This document shows, piece after piece, positions 35,556 to 47,589 of a DNA stretch of 64,000 nt (position 1 is its first letter; each line of letters starts with the position of its first letter). The position numbers and the translations under genes are program-made. A model generated the notes under the pieces. That model worked only from the letters and a program-made list of their open reading frames with translations. It was not told the origin of the DNA and did no database searches. Source of the DNA: Undaria pinnatifida (lineage: Eukaryota > Sar > Phaeophyceae > Laminariales > Alariaceae); assembly GCA_012845835.1 (NCBI GenBank), contig JABAKD010000022.1:3864444-3928443 (forward strand), in the 5' to 3' direction.

Positions 35556-35935
35556 TTGTTGTTCTCACATTAACCCGCACAATCCAGTCCGTGGTCACAG
35601 GACTGGTTCCACTCACTCTGGAGCAGAGGAATACCCTAGGGAAAAACACAAACAACCCAAGGTGGTACACGCATAAATCACAGCTGACGCAATTCATGCC
35701 TCCACCAGAAACATATAAAAGTGAAATCGGGAGTCAGTACACGATGTGCCAGGTCCATACCGGTGCATACGTCTCATTACTCGCGCCTGGGAAAACCGAC
35801 TATACCGCTTGCCACCCAAAAGACTACCACGTATTTATCACACGTAGTATCTATCACTACGCATACGCACAACAGACGCAAGTCAATTGGAAAAAAGAAA
35901 CAAAGAACAAAGAAGAGAAAGGAAAGGAAATGGGT
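35556..35935 (-). mobile_element. LINE 3' fragment, second copy
   Basis: This segment matches 2736-3110, including the GTTGTTGTTCTCACATTAA start (the reverse complement of the AAC tail) and the block CACCAGAAACATATAAAAGT near 35705. Its far end passes into purine-rich DNA as in the first copy. The boundary near 35935 is approximate. Confidence 0.65.
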
Positions 35936-36183
35936 GCATGGAGCCAAGAAAAAGAAAAGAAAAATAAATTTTGGGGGGTCCACTGGCGAGGCTGCCACCA
36001 GAACGGGATGTCAATGTGCATGTCACGTGGTCTTTCGACGGTCTACAGCAGTAGTACTACGAACGACTTCCGATACACCCACCGAAGCACGGACTACCGG
36101 CCAATTACGCGATCGACAGCTGGCCGTGGTTGTCACGTGTCTCTGTGTTGGGGGCCCCTGCCCTGCCTCTTGTTGGCTCTTGA

Positions 36184-37096
36184 GAGTGATGCGTGTACGA
36201 CTAAACTTGCCAACGGCACTGGCACTGCACTTTGAGCTATCTGCTGTAGTTCTGGTTGCTACTTGTTGCTGCAATATGTGCTAGACGTTTCGCCCTTCGG
36301 CTACTGCTGCTACACCTGCTGTTGTGTGCTTGCCAATGTCGTCAATTGGCGTTCATGCTCGTCGTACATACTGCTGTTCTCACCGAGTACGTGCGGGTTT
36401 CTTCGTACCTCAACCGTACGACGACGAGCTCAAAACAGAAGGGAGGTGACATGAAATGGCATGGACAATGGCCACATAGAAGCGAGCACAGCGGGATAGT
36501 TCGCTGCGAATCAACCGCACTCGTTCATGCCTACAGCAGAGGCTGCCTGGAGTGCCAGCGGCCGTGCTAAAGCCAGGGCCAAAGGCCGAAGAGACGGCTC
36601 TACCTGCTTTGTTTTGTCTCGAAATTCTGTTATAATATATTGGACAGAGTGATGCGGGTACGACTAAACTTGCCAACGGCACTCGCACTGCACTTTGAGC
36701 TATCTGCTGTAGTTCTGGTTGCTACTTGTTGCTGCATTATGTGCTAGACGTTTCGCCCTTCGGCTACTGCTGCTACACCTGCTGTTTTGTGCTTGCCATT
36801 GTCATGAATTGGCGTTCATGCTCGTCGTACATACTGCTGTTCTCACCGAGTACGTACGGGTTTCTTCGTACCTCGACCGTACGACGACAAGCTCAAAACA
36901 GAAGGAAGGTGACATGAAATGGCATGGACAATGGCCACATAGAAGCGAGCACAGCGGGATAGTTCGCTGCGAATCAACCGCATTCGTTCATGCCTACAGC
37001 AGAGGCTGCCTGGAGTGTCAGCGGCCGTGCTAAAGCCAGGGCCAAAGGCCGAAGAGACGGCTCTACCTGCTTTGTTTTGTCTCGAAATTCTGTTAC
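36184..37096 (+). repeat. 463-bp tandem duplication
   Basis: The unit beginning GAGTGATGCG at 36184 recurs at 36647 and runs to TCGAAATTCTGTTA. The two copies differ at few positions. Both contain a 104-codon frame with a Leu-rich start, but a recent duplication explains its conservation, so I do not call a gene. Confidence 0.85.
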
Positions 37097-38700
37097 GTGA
37101 AAGTATCATGCTTTGGGAGTTAATTTGTCACGAAACGTCTTGCCGTCGGTAATTTGTGTCACGAAGTTGTTGGATATCGTCGGTAAGTTGTGTCACGTTT
37201 TAGGTGAACCCACACTAAAAAATTGAATTTCCAGCTGGCAAAACGAGCAGAAACAAAAAAAGCAATAAAATGCCGAGCAAAAAACCAAACGAACTAGTAA
37301 AAAAGTATAGCGAAGAAACTAACGCTCGAGAGTATGCCACCGCAAAATTCCAAACATTATCACGTACCGTTTGCAAATGATGCCAATTTTGTAAATCATT
37401 CAGGCGTTGCAGCCATTAAGATTCAACAATTTTTCCAAAATTCCTCCTCGACACTCGCTCGTCTCGCTCGGCGCCCGTCCGCGTTCACGTCGATGTGCGG
37501 AACGGACACGGCAGGGCGAGGGGCGTTGGAGCCGCCCCCCGAAGGCGGCGCTCGAACCAAGCCATATTCGACCGAGAATTCCAGTTCCGCGAATCGCATA
37601 CTTAGGCCGAGACAAAAAACTCCGGACCAAAGTCCATGACACCAAGGAATGGCTCTATATTCAAGGAATGATTTTATATATGTTTATCCTGTGCGTGAAG
37701 TGTTTATTAATATGGCGGATTTCGATATTTGGTGAGGCGTTTGAGTAAGGGAGAGCGAGAGGGGGGGGGGGGGGGGGAAGATTTTTTTGCAGGTTTAGGT
37801 CACAAATAATATTCAAATACACTTCGGCTGTGAGATCAAAGATATGTAGGGGCTTGTTATACGCGTGGTGCTAGGTCTAGGCGATCGTGCGGGTGGTTGG
37901 AAAAGAGGGGGCGTTGAAGGGGGGGGGGGGGGGAAAGAATTGAAAACTACGTCATGGATGGTCAGAACGATAATGACGTGATATCAACTGCGTATAGGTG
38001 TTTATTACTCTGGCCGATTTCGATTGTGAGTGGGGCGTTTGGACAAACTAGGCGGAAGGGGGGGGGATCGGGGGGGGGGGGGGGGAAGGGTTGGGGTTTT
38101 TTATGAACAAGAGGGGTCAGGGGAGGGGGAGGGGAAGGGAGGGGGGGAGGGGCGGGGGGCGGGACATTTCAATATGTGCGCGGAAATTATAAATCCTCAA
38201 AGGGGACAAACCTGACGATTGAAGCAATAAGACATCCTTTATATCATCTGGCTTGTAATGTTTACTGTTCTAGAAGGTTTGATGTTCGATGCAGCATGCA
38301 ACCCAGTGTTTAAGTGTAGTAAATAACGTGTTGAATATTCATAATTTGTTGTTGTATGATACATGGATCGAAAGCTAGAATATTTTATAGAATAATTGTA
38401 GTTACCATTATTTTCTGACATCGCTAATTATAAGAAAGAGATACGTATTGTCAAATACAAAAGGCGAGGTGATGTGGTCATGCACTGTTAGGCCTGGGAC
38501 TGGCAAAATTTTAGACGTAGAATTTGGAAAAAAAATGTCCCATGGTCGTTCTCTGGGAAAAAAACTCTTTAGGAAATCAACCAATCAGCGATGGGGGGAA
38601 AGGCCCCACATCACCTGCAAAAAATTATTCGTGAAAACAAAGCCTGTGCCGCTTGCTGCTGTTCTGCGGCAAAAAAAGTTGGAGCGTGTATAGAAAAAAA

Positions 38701-38734
38701 TAGCTGCTGCTTCTGCTGCTGCTGCTGCTGCTGC

Positions 38735-38764
<30 letters not shown>
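38701..38764. repeat. (CTG)n microsatellite
   Basis: About 20 CTG units with a few interruptions, near the left end of the TIR element. Confidence 0.9.
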
Positions 38765-38766
<2 letters not shown>

Positions 38767-38814
38767 CGAGGTGCTGCTCTACCCCCCGCGTGTAGCAGCG
38801 TACTCAAGGGACAG

Positions 38815-39276
38815 CTAGCGTAGGCGGAACACATCTTCTGGGGGACCCTCCGGCAAGATGGTGATATTATGCAGCAGCAGTGCCGTAGTTTTTCCTTTTT
38901 TGCGAACCTCCAGCGTCTTTCCCAACTCTATCTCGCGTGCCTCCGATGCAGCACGCTTCACCTCTAGCTCGTGGGAAAGTTGCTGCTGTGCGTGTAGCTC
39001 GACTCGGGTTTGGGCCAAGGCTGCATCTGACTCGTGTCGGAGGTCCTGCTCCAGGTTGAGTTTGCCTTTCTCCTCGGACAACTGTTGAGAGACATCTTGC
39101 AGCAAAGACTTTGCCTCAGCGGCCTCGACCCGGCTCTCGTCGCGCTGCTTCACGACCCGGTCACGGATGCCCTCGGCCGCCTCAACACCGCCGCGCTGGA
39201 TGGCAAGCGCCCGGCGTGCAGCCACGCCCGCGTCTGCCGTCGTGGTCCCGGTACGCGCCCGATAAGCCTCCTTGAC
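38815..39276 (-). CDS. Coiled-coil coding segment, possibly a captured exon
   Basis: From an acceptor-like site (T-run then GCAAAG|GTC, 39277) a frame of 153 codons runs to TAG at 38815. The sequence is Glu/Ala/Arg/Gln/Leu-rich with heptad-like spacing (EEKGKLNLEQDLRHESDAAL) and a less regular end, LLLHNITILPEGPPEDVF. An ATG frame upstream (MGNSKKPEGTG, about 39338) is out of phase across the 11-T run, so either an intron border or a frameshift lies there. No family recognised. It lies wholly inside a TIR element and on the opposite strand within the EPS15-like intron, so it may be a gene fragment picked up by the element. Confidence 0.4.
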   Translation of the reverse strand, partial: VKEAYRARTGTTTADAGVAARRALAIQRGGVEAAEGIRDRVVKQRDESRVEAAEAKSLLQDVSQQLSEEKGKLNLEQDLRHESDAALAQTRVELHAQQQLSHELEVKRAASEAREIELGKTLEVRKKGKTTALLLHNITILPEGPPEDVFRLR

Positions 39277-40555
39277 CTTTGCAAAAAAAAAAATCTCCTT
39301 TCGGTCCCGTGCCTTCAGGTTTTTTCGAGTTGCCCATGGCTAATTTTGCACGATCACTCTGCCAGAATATGACCCAATGGGGCCAACTTTGTTTGCGAAT
39401 TTCTCGCCGGCTATTTACTCGATTTAAGAGCGGATTGCTTTGCTGTCTCCTCCAAGTCCCGGCGGAGGGAAATACGGGTATTTTACCAATACCCAGTTGC
39501 ATTAGTTCGACCCCATTGAGCAAGAGACGAATACAAGCAGAAAACACGAGTTTTCCCGCACATTTCCGTCCGATTAGACTTCAAAATACAACGGAAAATT
39601 CAGAATAATCCGTATTTCCCTCCGTTTACACTGATTACACGTGTCTGTTGAATTTCAGGATCCAACTCGCCTCCTGTGTTGCGTATTTTGTGATACCCTG
39701 TCAAACATTATTTTAGTCTAAAACCAAGTAAAAACAGTGTTTGCAATTTTTTTCTTCGAGACATTTTTTCGGATTTTTTCGTGGTTTTCGCCGAATAGAC
39801 CTGCCATTTTTTTGGGTCAAATCGACGTCCAGTCCCAGACCTAACTGTTTGTCACCATCATACAGTTACCATTATTTTCTGACATCGCTAATTATACGAA
39901 AGAGATACATATTGCCAAATACAGCATGCGAGGTGATGTATGTGGCCATATACTGTCTCCGCCATTGAGCATTAGAGGGAGGGATGCGAATCGTCAGTTT
40001 TTAAGGAACGCTTGGTATACATGCGCTCAATTACGTTACCTCGTTAGTCATACTTGGTATACACGCGCTCATATAATAGCCACAAAAGACGCGCGCTGGC
40101 TGCGGTGCTCTTCTTGATCTCTAGGTCCGAGCCCGCCTCCACCGACAGCTAGCTATATTATGTGGCTACGGAGAGACGCGTCGGCTGTGTTCGCGCATTG
40201 TGTTTGTATTCCTATTCCAACGCATCGCGATCGTTACTCGAACATCTTCGTAGAGCTCGTACTGCTGCTGTACCAGGCTCCGCTTAGTTATATGTTTATC
40301 TGATGAAGGACTGATGCCATTGTTCGATTTGAGAATCCGGCAGGCCAAATCGTCAGATATAATCGTCAGATAATATCTGACGACTTGGGCCATCGGATTC
40401 TCAAATGAAATTTTATGCCATCCGATTTTGCGATAATATTATATCGGACTGCACAAACAGGCCGATCTTTTTTTCAGATCGTGAAGTAAAAATCCGACGC
40501 TCGGAACCGGATCGCATAATAACCAACCTTATTTTGATGTCAAAACGTGGCGGCA

Positions 40556-41078
40556 CGGGGGTTGATGTCGTACCAAACTTACCAAAGTATCCGGTATACC
40601 GGCATCGATGTCGTACCGATACGGGTACCTACTCCGGTACAAACGTCCATGCCGGTACCGGGGGTACCCTTATTTTTTCGGGTATTGATGTACCGAACTT
40701 ACCGAAGTGTCCGGTACCGGTATTGATGTACCGAACTTACCGAAGTGCCCGGTACCGGTAATGTTGCCGTAGCGAACTTACCGAAGTGTCCGGTACCGGA
40801 ATTGATGTCGTACCGAACTTACCGAAGTGTCCGGTATCGGTATGAAAGTCTGTACCAGTACCGACGGTACCGGTATCCATATCGTACCGAACTTACCGAA
40901 GGGTCTGGTACCGGTGTTGATGTCGTACCGAACTTACCGAAGTGTCCGGTACCGGTATTGATGCCGTACCTAACTTACCGAAGTGTCCGGTACCGGTATT
41001 GGTGTCTTACCGAACTTCCCGAACTGTCCGGTACCGGTAACACCGGCGGTATGCCTCGGTACGTACCGTACCGAACAC
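40556..41078. repeat. 41-bp minisatellite, array 2
   Basis: Same unit and same orientation as the array at 32.4 kb, with more irregular units at the left (40600-40690) and the shared closing sequence GGTAACACCGGCGGTATG. Confidence 0.9.
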
Positions 41079-41184
41079 ACGCTTGGTTTTTTGTATCCTC
41101 ACCGGAGAGCTGGTAGTGTTTATATTGCGGGCGATCGGTGGTAATACATAGTGTTCGCGAAAAAAAAAATCACTAAAAATTCTT

Positions 41185-41700
41185 CCATCAGGCTTGAAAA
41201 AGGCCGAATTCACTCCGGCATGCATTTGGTTGTGTTCGCGATAAAAATTTCCCCCCCCCCCCAAAAAAAAAAAAACGAAAAAATGCCATCCTGTGGTGTG
41301 TAACAAATCCACGCACAGCAGCATCGATCCCTGAACACAAAAGCGAACGCAGAACACTTTTGGAACGCGTGTGAGAGAGTGAGCACAGCAGCACAGCAGC
41401 GGTAGCAGCACCGCAGCCGCCGCAGCAGCAGCAGCAGCAGCAGCGGGGGCGGAGGTGGCGGTGGCGATGGCCCAGCAAGATGAATTGCGGCACAGCAGCT
41501 CGGCCTGGCTCGATCACCACGATTATCAACACAACAGACAACAGCCGGTTTTTATTTTCAGAAACAAACGCAGGAGACACCAACAACAGCCGCAGAACAT
41601 CAGCAGCAGCGACGGCGGTGGTGCGGCGTGGGTGGCGGTGGCGGCGGAAGCTTCGGTGACAGCGTTGTGGTATAGCGGCGGTGGTTGAAAAAATCTGCAC
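41185..41700 (-). repeat. CTG-rich dispersed repeat, copy 4
   Basis: Inverted relative to copy 1, with CATCAGGCTTGAAAAAGGCC at the outer end, GGAACGCGTGTGAGAGAGTG, a CAG tract (41415-41443) and GCGGCACAGCAGC. Confidence 0.55.
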
Positions 41701-42149
41701 GGAATCGCCGAATATGCCAACATCACGCAGCAGCAGAGAACGAGGTCATCGTAGAGTGCACGGGAGCGCTGGCTCAGTAGCACCTACCCCTGAGGTTGCG
41801 CATACGTGCCATACTTTTCTCTATCGACCCTTTGGTGCCTCCGCATCAAGGTTGGGTTGTGTCTACCGCTGCCAAGCACAGCGCACAGCGAGCAGTGTCT
41901 GCTTTGTGCTGCCTTGTGGGTTGTGCACTATGATTGTTGTCCTGTTATGCCTACTGCTAGCCTGGAGAACGACAGTGTAAAGCTCGGTACATTAGGCCAA
42001 TCATATGAGCTGGTGGAGATTGATGGAAGTTTACTCTAAAACGTTCACTCAGGTCGGAATTTTCAGGTTGTTTTGGGTCAAGTTATTTCTTCAAAATTCG
42101 CTCGGGGGGGTTATTTGATCGAATAGCGTGAATGTTTTAACGCAAACAC

Positions 42150-42340
42150 ATTTTTTTTTTTGGTCTTCATTCATTTATTGTCCTCGCACTACTCTCGCCC
42201 TCCCTCCCAGCAGTAACTCAGATCCGGGGTCACATGGCCGGCCCTCCTCCCCCCTCCCCACTACGGTATGTGCCTTTTCATTTTATCGCGAGAAGAATTT
42301 GCAGCATTTTCTTCCGTCATCGACTCGCGTCGAAACACTC
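42150..42340 (-). mobile_element. SINE-B copy 2, head missing
   Basis: The body and poly-A end match 34668-34850 (CCTCCCTCCCAGCAGTAACTC, ATCCGGGGTCAC, TCGACTCGCGTCGAA), but the tRNA-like head is absent, so the copy is 5'-truncated. Confidence 0.6.
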
Positions 42341-42354
42341 TAATGTGTATAAAC

Positions 42355-42970
42355 ATACTTACACTCGTCAGGGGGAAGTAATTCGTTTTTATTTTTGAAT
42401 CACTTGATTGGAAGGCCTTGCTTCGCCCTCAGCGCTCCCACCCGGAACACGCTTGCCTAAACCCTCTTCTAGGAGAACCTTCTGGGCTCTCTTGGTGTTC
42501 GAGAACCTGCCCGGCTTTCTTGGTGTTCTTCGGGATCGCCCCTGCACTAACGTCAAGACAAAATTTCCAGAACTGACTTCAAGACAAGAAATACCCACGA
42601 ACTTCAAAATAAATGTCCCCACACTAAGTTCAAGATGTGTTTCCACATTAAAATCAAGACCTTGTTTAAAAGGTGGAGAAAAATTAAAAAGTGGATTTTC
42701 AAAACTCGAGTCAGAATAAAAGAAGAGTCCAAGCTGAACAAGAAAGACGTTCCCACACTAAATTTAACATACGAAGTGCGGATACAACAAAATCAGGTAC
42801 GAAAAGTTTTGTCCGAATACATACATAAATAAGTGCACGTTCAACGTGCACGTAACATACGACACGTTGCTCGTAGATTACTGTACATGCTTATTTTGCA
42901 CCTGTTGCTTCTGCTCAAATCACAATGAAAACACAACCACCCGCAGCTCTTAGAGCTACAGCAGTAGTAG
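42355..42970 (+). repeat. Dispersed repeat, copy B
   Basis: Diverged direct copy of 4615-5190. A further copy of its right end lies at about 43230-43330. No terminal inverted repeat or tail was recognised, so the element type is open. Confidence 0.55.
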
Positions 42971-44169
42971 CATGTTGCCGTTGAGCATGCACCACAAAGA
43001 CGGAGCAGCACAGCGCAGCGAACTCAGCCCTCAAAGCATCAACGCGCAGTGTCACACGTAATACGAAGCTGCTGCGCGGCAACGCGAATAGTTCAAGTAC
43101 GAGTAGTCAGAGTTGGCGAGATCTAGCATCATGGTGTTTGTGTCGTCGAACATTTTGGTTCAGCTCGCTTTTTTCCTTTTTTTTTTGTCCCTTTTTCTTA
43201 GAGGTGACAGTACGAGGTAGTTTAAGTGTGTATGTACAGCAGTACACGTTCATTACACATCTACACGTTTATTTTACACATCTATTTGCTCCTGCTCAAA
43301 CCACACAACAAACACGCCCAGCTCCTGAGCTAGCATGTTTTGTCGTCGACCATCTACTGCAAGCACAGCACAGCGCAACCAGCGCAGCACAACGGAGCAA
43401 ATCACATAGTACGTGCCCATCATAGCGCGACAATGCAAGCAAAAGCAGACAGTTGCGGAGACCCACTATGTCGTCGAGCGTCTTCTACAGCTCGCTGTGT
43501 TTTGAAAGCGAACGAATACACCGAATTCTGCCCGGCCGAAAACGTGTTTAACCACAAGCAGCAGCTGTGCATGAATAGCTGGCAATGCGCGAAGGACTTG
43601 ATTTTATTTCGAATTCATTTAGACACAACACCGCCACCCTTCTGTCCGCGTCCTTTCTCTTTCGTGCGGATGGTGTGATTCATGCGTAAATGCGCCGGGT
43701 TATTTTCCTGGAGAGTGGAGCTCTTGGTATTTGCAAGTCGTAAGTTGCACTAAGTCGTGAACCTATGTCCGCTTCACATGTTGTTCTATTTGAGCTAGCG
43801 TAGCGGGCGGATGCCGCCCACGGAGCGAACCGCCCTGCATACACAATCGTCAGTTAGTTGACTACGTCGGCAGCTATCGTTTACATATTTTCATAAAACT
43901 AGGAACGACAGCATGATACCAGTACCTGACAAGAAGGGAAGAGCAGAGCGGAGGCAAACGAAGCAGTTGGTCGGAATTTGGAGCTCGTAGGAAGGGCAGG
44001 TATCTCTGCGAAGCAATGCTCTATGCACCACAAAATGGTCATGTTCAATTAAGCGCGAGCTTAACTTTGAGGACCTTAGCATCGGTGCCAGCGTTGGCAT
44101 CTTGCCTTATGGTTTCGGCAGTGTTGTAAATCCAAACCCAGCTACCAATGGTGTGAGTACGAACTTTGT

Positions 44170-44667
44170 TTAGCCCAATGGACAGCATTGAGTTGCGGCG
44201 CGCGATGGCGTACTCGCGACGCTGGCGGTCGGCAGCCAGGTCGCATGCATTACTCGAGATGGTCGCGATCCAGGCTCGAGTGTCCAAAGGCGCTCGAGAA
44301 CAGTGAGAGAAACGCGGGGGACGCGGGTCTTATGTGCCTCATTGGCGGCCATCCCTGTGGCGGCACTTCCGGGATTGTTGTGTGCGAATTCGACATGCGG
44401 CAAGTGAACGTCCCAGTCGTCCGTTCGCTCATTGACGACCATAGGGAGCATCTGAGCCATGATGTGATTCACGCTCTTTACGCCGCCGTTACCGCTGGGA
44501 TGATAGGAGCTTGTTGAAATTTTCCGGGTACCGATTTTCTTGTACGTAAACAGCGGGGGGCAGCTTTGCGCAGAATTGGAGGCCGTTGTTGGATAAGAGA
44601 CTGATACTCGTATGACACCCCAAGAGAGGGGTATATTTGCCCACCATAATTGCAGCAGTACCTTCAA
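44170..44667 (-). pseudogene. Ty3/Gypsy-type integrase core relic
   Basis: The frame contains GTRKISTSSYHPSGNGG, then MAQMLPMVVNERTDDWDVHL and PHVEFAHNNPGSAATG, which is the C-terminal half of a Gypsy-type integrase catalytic core. In such enzymes GNGG is followed by Val and the catalytic Glu; here that Glu position reads Lys (GGVKSVNH). The N-terminal part of the core is out of frame. No LTRs were found. It is a decayed retrotransposon, not an active one. Confidence 0.75.
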
Positions 44668-44776
44668 CCGTAATTTTTGAGGCGGAAACGGTGTGCGTGT
44701 CTGCTCGCCGGCGGAAACGGTCAGTAAAAACGAGTATATACGAATTTCCCTTTGGGGTAACCGCGAGGGGACCGAA

Positions 44777-45229
44777 CTAGTCGACGCTTACCGCGATGCC
44801 AAGCCCAGAAGTCAAAGGGAGCAAAAATTTAGGCCAGCGCACGGTTTGTGGAGACGTTTTGCGGGCTTGGCACTTCAGAGCACGGCGGAGCGACCGCTGC
44901 GTGCTAATGTTCATGCCAGTCCACCAATAGCAGGGCTCGAGCATGGACAGGGTGCGAGAGACTCCGAAGTGACAGGAGGCGTTGGCATGACAAGCTTGCA
45001 TAATCCACGGGTGCATGATTAGTGGGACGTAAATTCTCGTCGGCTCGTCGTTGAGTAGACGAGCTGCGTCCGCTGGGTTTATCATGACTCTCTGTTGAGG
45101 TCGGAGTTGTTTACGGACCAACAAGATGGTGCCATTATCGTCTCGGTGAAGGCATCCTTTGTCGGTTCGAGAGCGGATTTCCGACATGGACGGCCGTTTT
45201 GTCGGACGGAAAGTGTAAGAGAAGATCAT
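44777..45229 (-). pseudogene. Ty3/Gypsy integrase zinc-binding region relic
   Basis: The frame has HANASCHFGVSRTLSMLE then CYWWTGMN and LKCQARKTSPQTVRWPKF, the layout of the HHCC module that precedes a Gypsy integrase core. The first Cys of the C-x2-C pair appears to be Ala (RRALKCQ). It lies directly upstream of the core relic on the same strand, with a frame break between them (44668-44776). Confidence 0.7.
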
Positions 45230-46338
45230 CGGATAAAAACGAAGGACTCCCTAGGAGAAGGTACCGAATGGCGGCATCACAGGCCGGTTCGGCGCGTTGT
45301 TCCTGCGCTTCAATCAGCAAGAGAGTAGCGCTCGACAGATGTGCGAAAATCGATTCCCGCGGGGTTAGTTTATTTGGGAAGGGCAGCCGAAGGGGCCACG
45401 GCTGAGCTTTGCACTCCCAGTAATTGTGTGGTGGACTCGGTCGCGGCGACGGCGGTAGGTAGGTAGTCGAATGCGGTCCGAGGCGATCGGGTCGGCGGGA
45501 CGAGCGGGCCTCTCGCTTGGGGGTGAGGGAATCCGTGGACGTCTGGGGCGATGTGTAGCAACGGCTGGCTGACGGGCCTTCGATGGCGTGGGATCCGAGA
45601 AGCCGTTTCAACGGCTGGCTTAGGGGAACCGGCAGTGGCGGCTTATCGCCGCCGTGTCCTCGTCGAAATATGGTCCGGCGGGACGAGGGAAGACGGGCGC
45701 GCTTGTGAAGGTGAACGCGCCAGAGGCGGAGCAGGCGGCACAACCGTGTTTGAAGCACGGTGACCCTCGGTAAGACGCGAAATCGACTGAGACTGAGCAG
45801 GGGACCCTTGTGGACCGAAGTCCGGTGCCAGAGGATCAAGAGACTGACACTCAAGCGTGGCCGCAGCGGTGACGGTGTCGTCATCTTATAAGCATGGGGG
45901 GTTGGCGGGAGTGGGAGAACCGTTATCTGTACCGACGCCCGCAGAAGCCTGGGGGTCGATGGATTGAGAGGGTTCGGCGAAAAAGTCACTCTGATGTCCC
46001 AAGGGAACCGTGGGAGGTGCGATAGGCACCGCATACACCGAAGCGGCGGCAATGTTGTCAGCTTGAGGGAAGACCGCATCATATTGCTTGCAGCCTCGAG
46101 AAAAGACGGGGCTGGTGGAACCAACGAAAATTTGTCCATGTGGAGCACCCAGGTCGTCAACCCTCATTCGTGACCCATCTTGACGGAAATCGCGAAATTT
46201 CGATGGGGGGTTGGTAGCCCATCCAGGCTGACGCGGCAGTGTAGTACATACTCTTTTATGCATATATTCTAAATACGTCAGCTGCGAGTTCGACAAATTT
46301 AAGGGTCGATGCTCATCTTTGCAAGCTGCGTGATACAC
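45230..46338 (-). pseudogene. Probable upstream part of the Gypsy polyprotein
   Basis: Continues the retrotransposon region 5' of the integrase on the - strand. Several overlapping frames, Pro/Ser/Ala-rich, are open but interrupted; none shows a reverse-transcriptase or RNase H motif I can identify. The assignment is by position. The border at about 46340 coincides with a MITE-like end (46262-46340). Confidence 0.3.
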
Positions 46339-46342
46339 CGGC
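46262..46342. repeat. AGCTGACGT/TTGCAAGC terminal motif
   Basis: A block of about 60-70 bp with TACGTCAGCTGCGAG at one end and CATCTTTGCAAGCTGCGTG at the other. The same pair, in either orientation, occurs at 28175-28235, 48695-48776, 59165-59235, 59265-59325 and, diverged, 11620-11745, 32905-32965 and 62150-62205. Confidence 0.55.
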
Positions 46343-47589
46343 TGCTCTTTTTTACAGATGTATTATGCTTTGAATGTGTATGACTCCTGTATGTATTGCC
46401 AGGGTGAATACCAAGTTAATGTCACCCGCAACTTGCAAGAAGACCGCATCTACGAAACCATCGCAACGTGTGTGGTGCTGTGTGTGTTGCGTGCAGGAAT
46501 ATACTCACTTACTATAACTTCGGTCCCTTCGATGGCAGTCCTCAGCAATTCTCAGGCTACTCTCAGCTCTGAATTGTGGACGAGGAACATATTTTTGCCG
46601 GACCTATCCTATGTCTTGCCCTATTTTTTCTTGTTTTTTTTTCAGCCTGCTTCTTCTGCGCACACCGCGGAGTGAAGGCACAAACCAAGCTCCAATAACC
46701 ACAGCATCTACGTATAGCAAGCACAGCACAGCAGCCTGCAATCGGCCCTGCACAGAGCAGCAAAGGACATACAGCAACGCTCGTGTTGACCAGACAGCAG
46801 TATGCGACAACGCAAGCCAGCAGACAAGAGACAAAAGTATTTTGCCGAGAGCCAGCATGTACGTACCAGTAGTTTATGTGCTATTTTTCTCTTTTTGTTC
46901 TTTTGAGTGGAATGCGTACTAATAAAGCCACCAACAAAGTTGTTTTTTTTACCGCTGACACCCAGCCTTGGGACGGACCGCCGTCTAGGCGTAATTTATA
47001 TTTTTAATATGGAACATACCGTTTGACTGTCGTGACCTAAAACAGCCGTCTCTTCGTGTTTTATTAAGCTTTTTTGCATCCCACCGACGTCCAGCACACC
47101 CCGTAATGTGCCGATTCGTCATGCTAGAGACAAAAGCTCTGTTACAGTCACAAACTTCGAGACAGACATATACATCGCGAGTACTATAAGCAAGATACCA
47201 GGTCCATATGGTACACTCATGCATTTAGCGTTCGGGCTGTTTCCTGGAGAATGGCGGCGGCACTCTTGACATTATCAAAGTCGCCGGTTTGCACATATAG
47301 TCAATCGTGTGTGCTTTTGTCCGCTACACCTAATGTGTTGTATATTTCCTTCCTGAGCGAATCGCCTTTTGATATCGTACTGGCTACGATATCATACTGG
47401 TGTGTCATACATACGTGCATGGCGTCGTTCGCTCGGTTGCTGTGTTGTCTGTCGCACATGAAACACGAAACGAACGTGTTTCACTGCCCCGAGTAAGAGG
47501 TGTGCGATAAGCTTCTAGTTATAAACTTAAAAACAGAGTATATCGTTGCCGGTATACGTATATAGCTCGTCCGAGTATAACCTTTTTTG

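Larger units (their letters stand above)
38489..39843. mobile_element. TIR element with 5-bp ACTGT duplication, carrying a coding piece
   Basis: The ends are TAGGCCTGGGACTGG (38489-38503) and, inverted, TAGGTCTGGGACTGG (39843-39829). ACTGT flanks both sides (38484-38488 and 39844-39848). About 90 bp of flanking DNA (38398-38483) recurs on the right (39863-39955). Inside are a CTG tract (38701-38764) and a coiled-coil coding segment on the - strand. Confidence 0.65.

Noticed and set aside
36256-37033. Duplicated 104-codon gene
   Set aside because: Conservation is explained by the recent 463-bp tandem duplication; no codon bias, domain or splice sites seen.
40556-41116. Repeat protein with PNLPKCPVPVLM units
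   Set aside because: The 41-bp unit is not a multiple of three, so the peptide repeats shift frame; it is a minisatellite.
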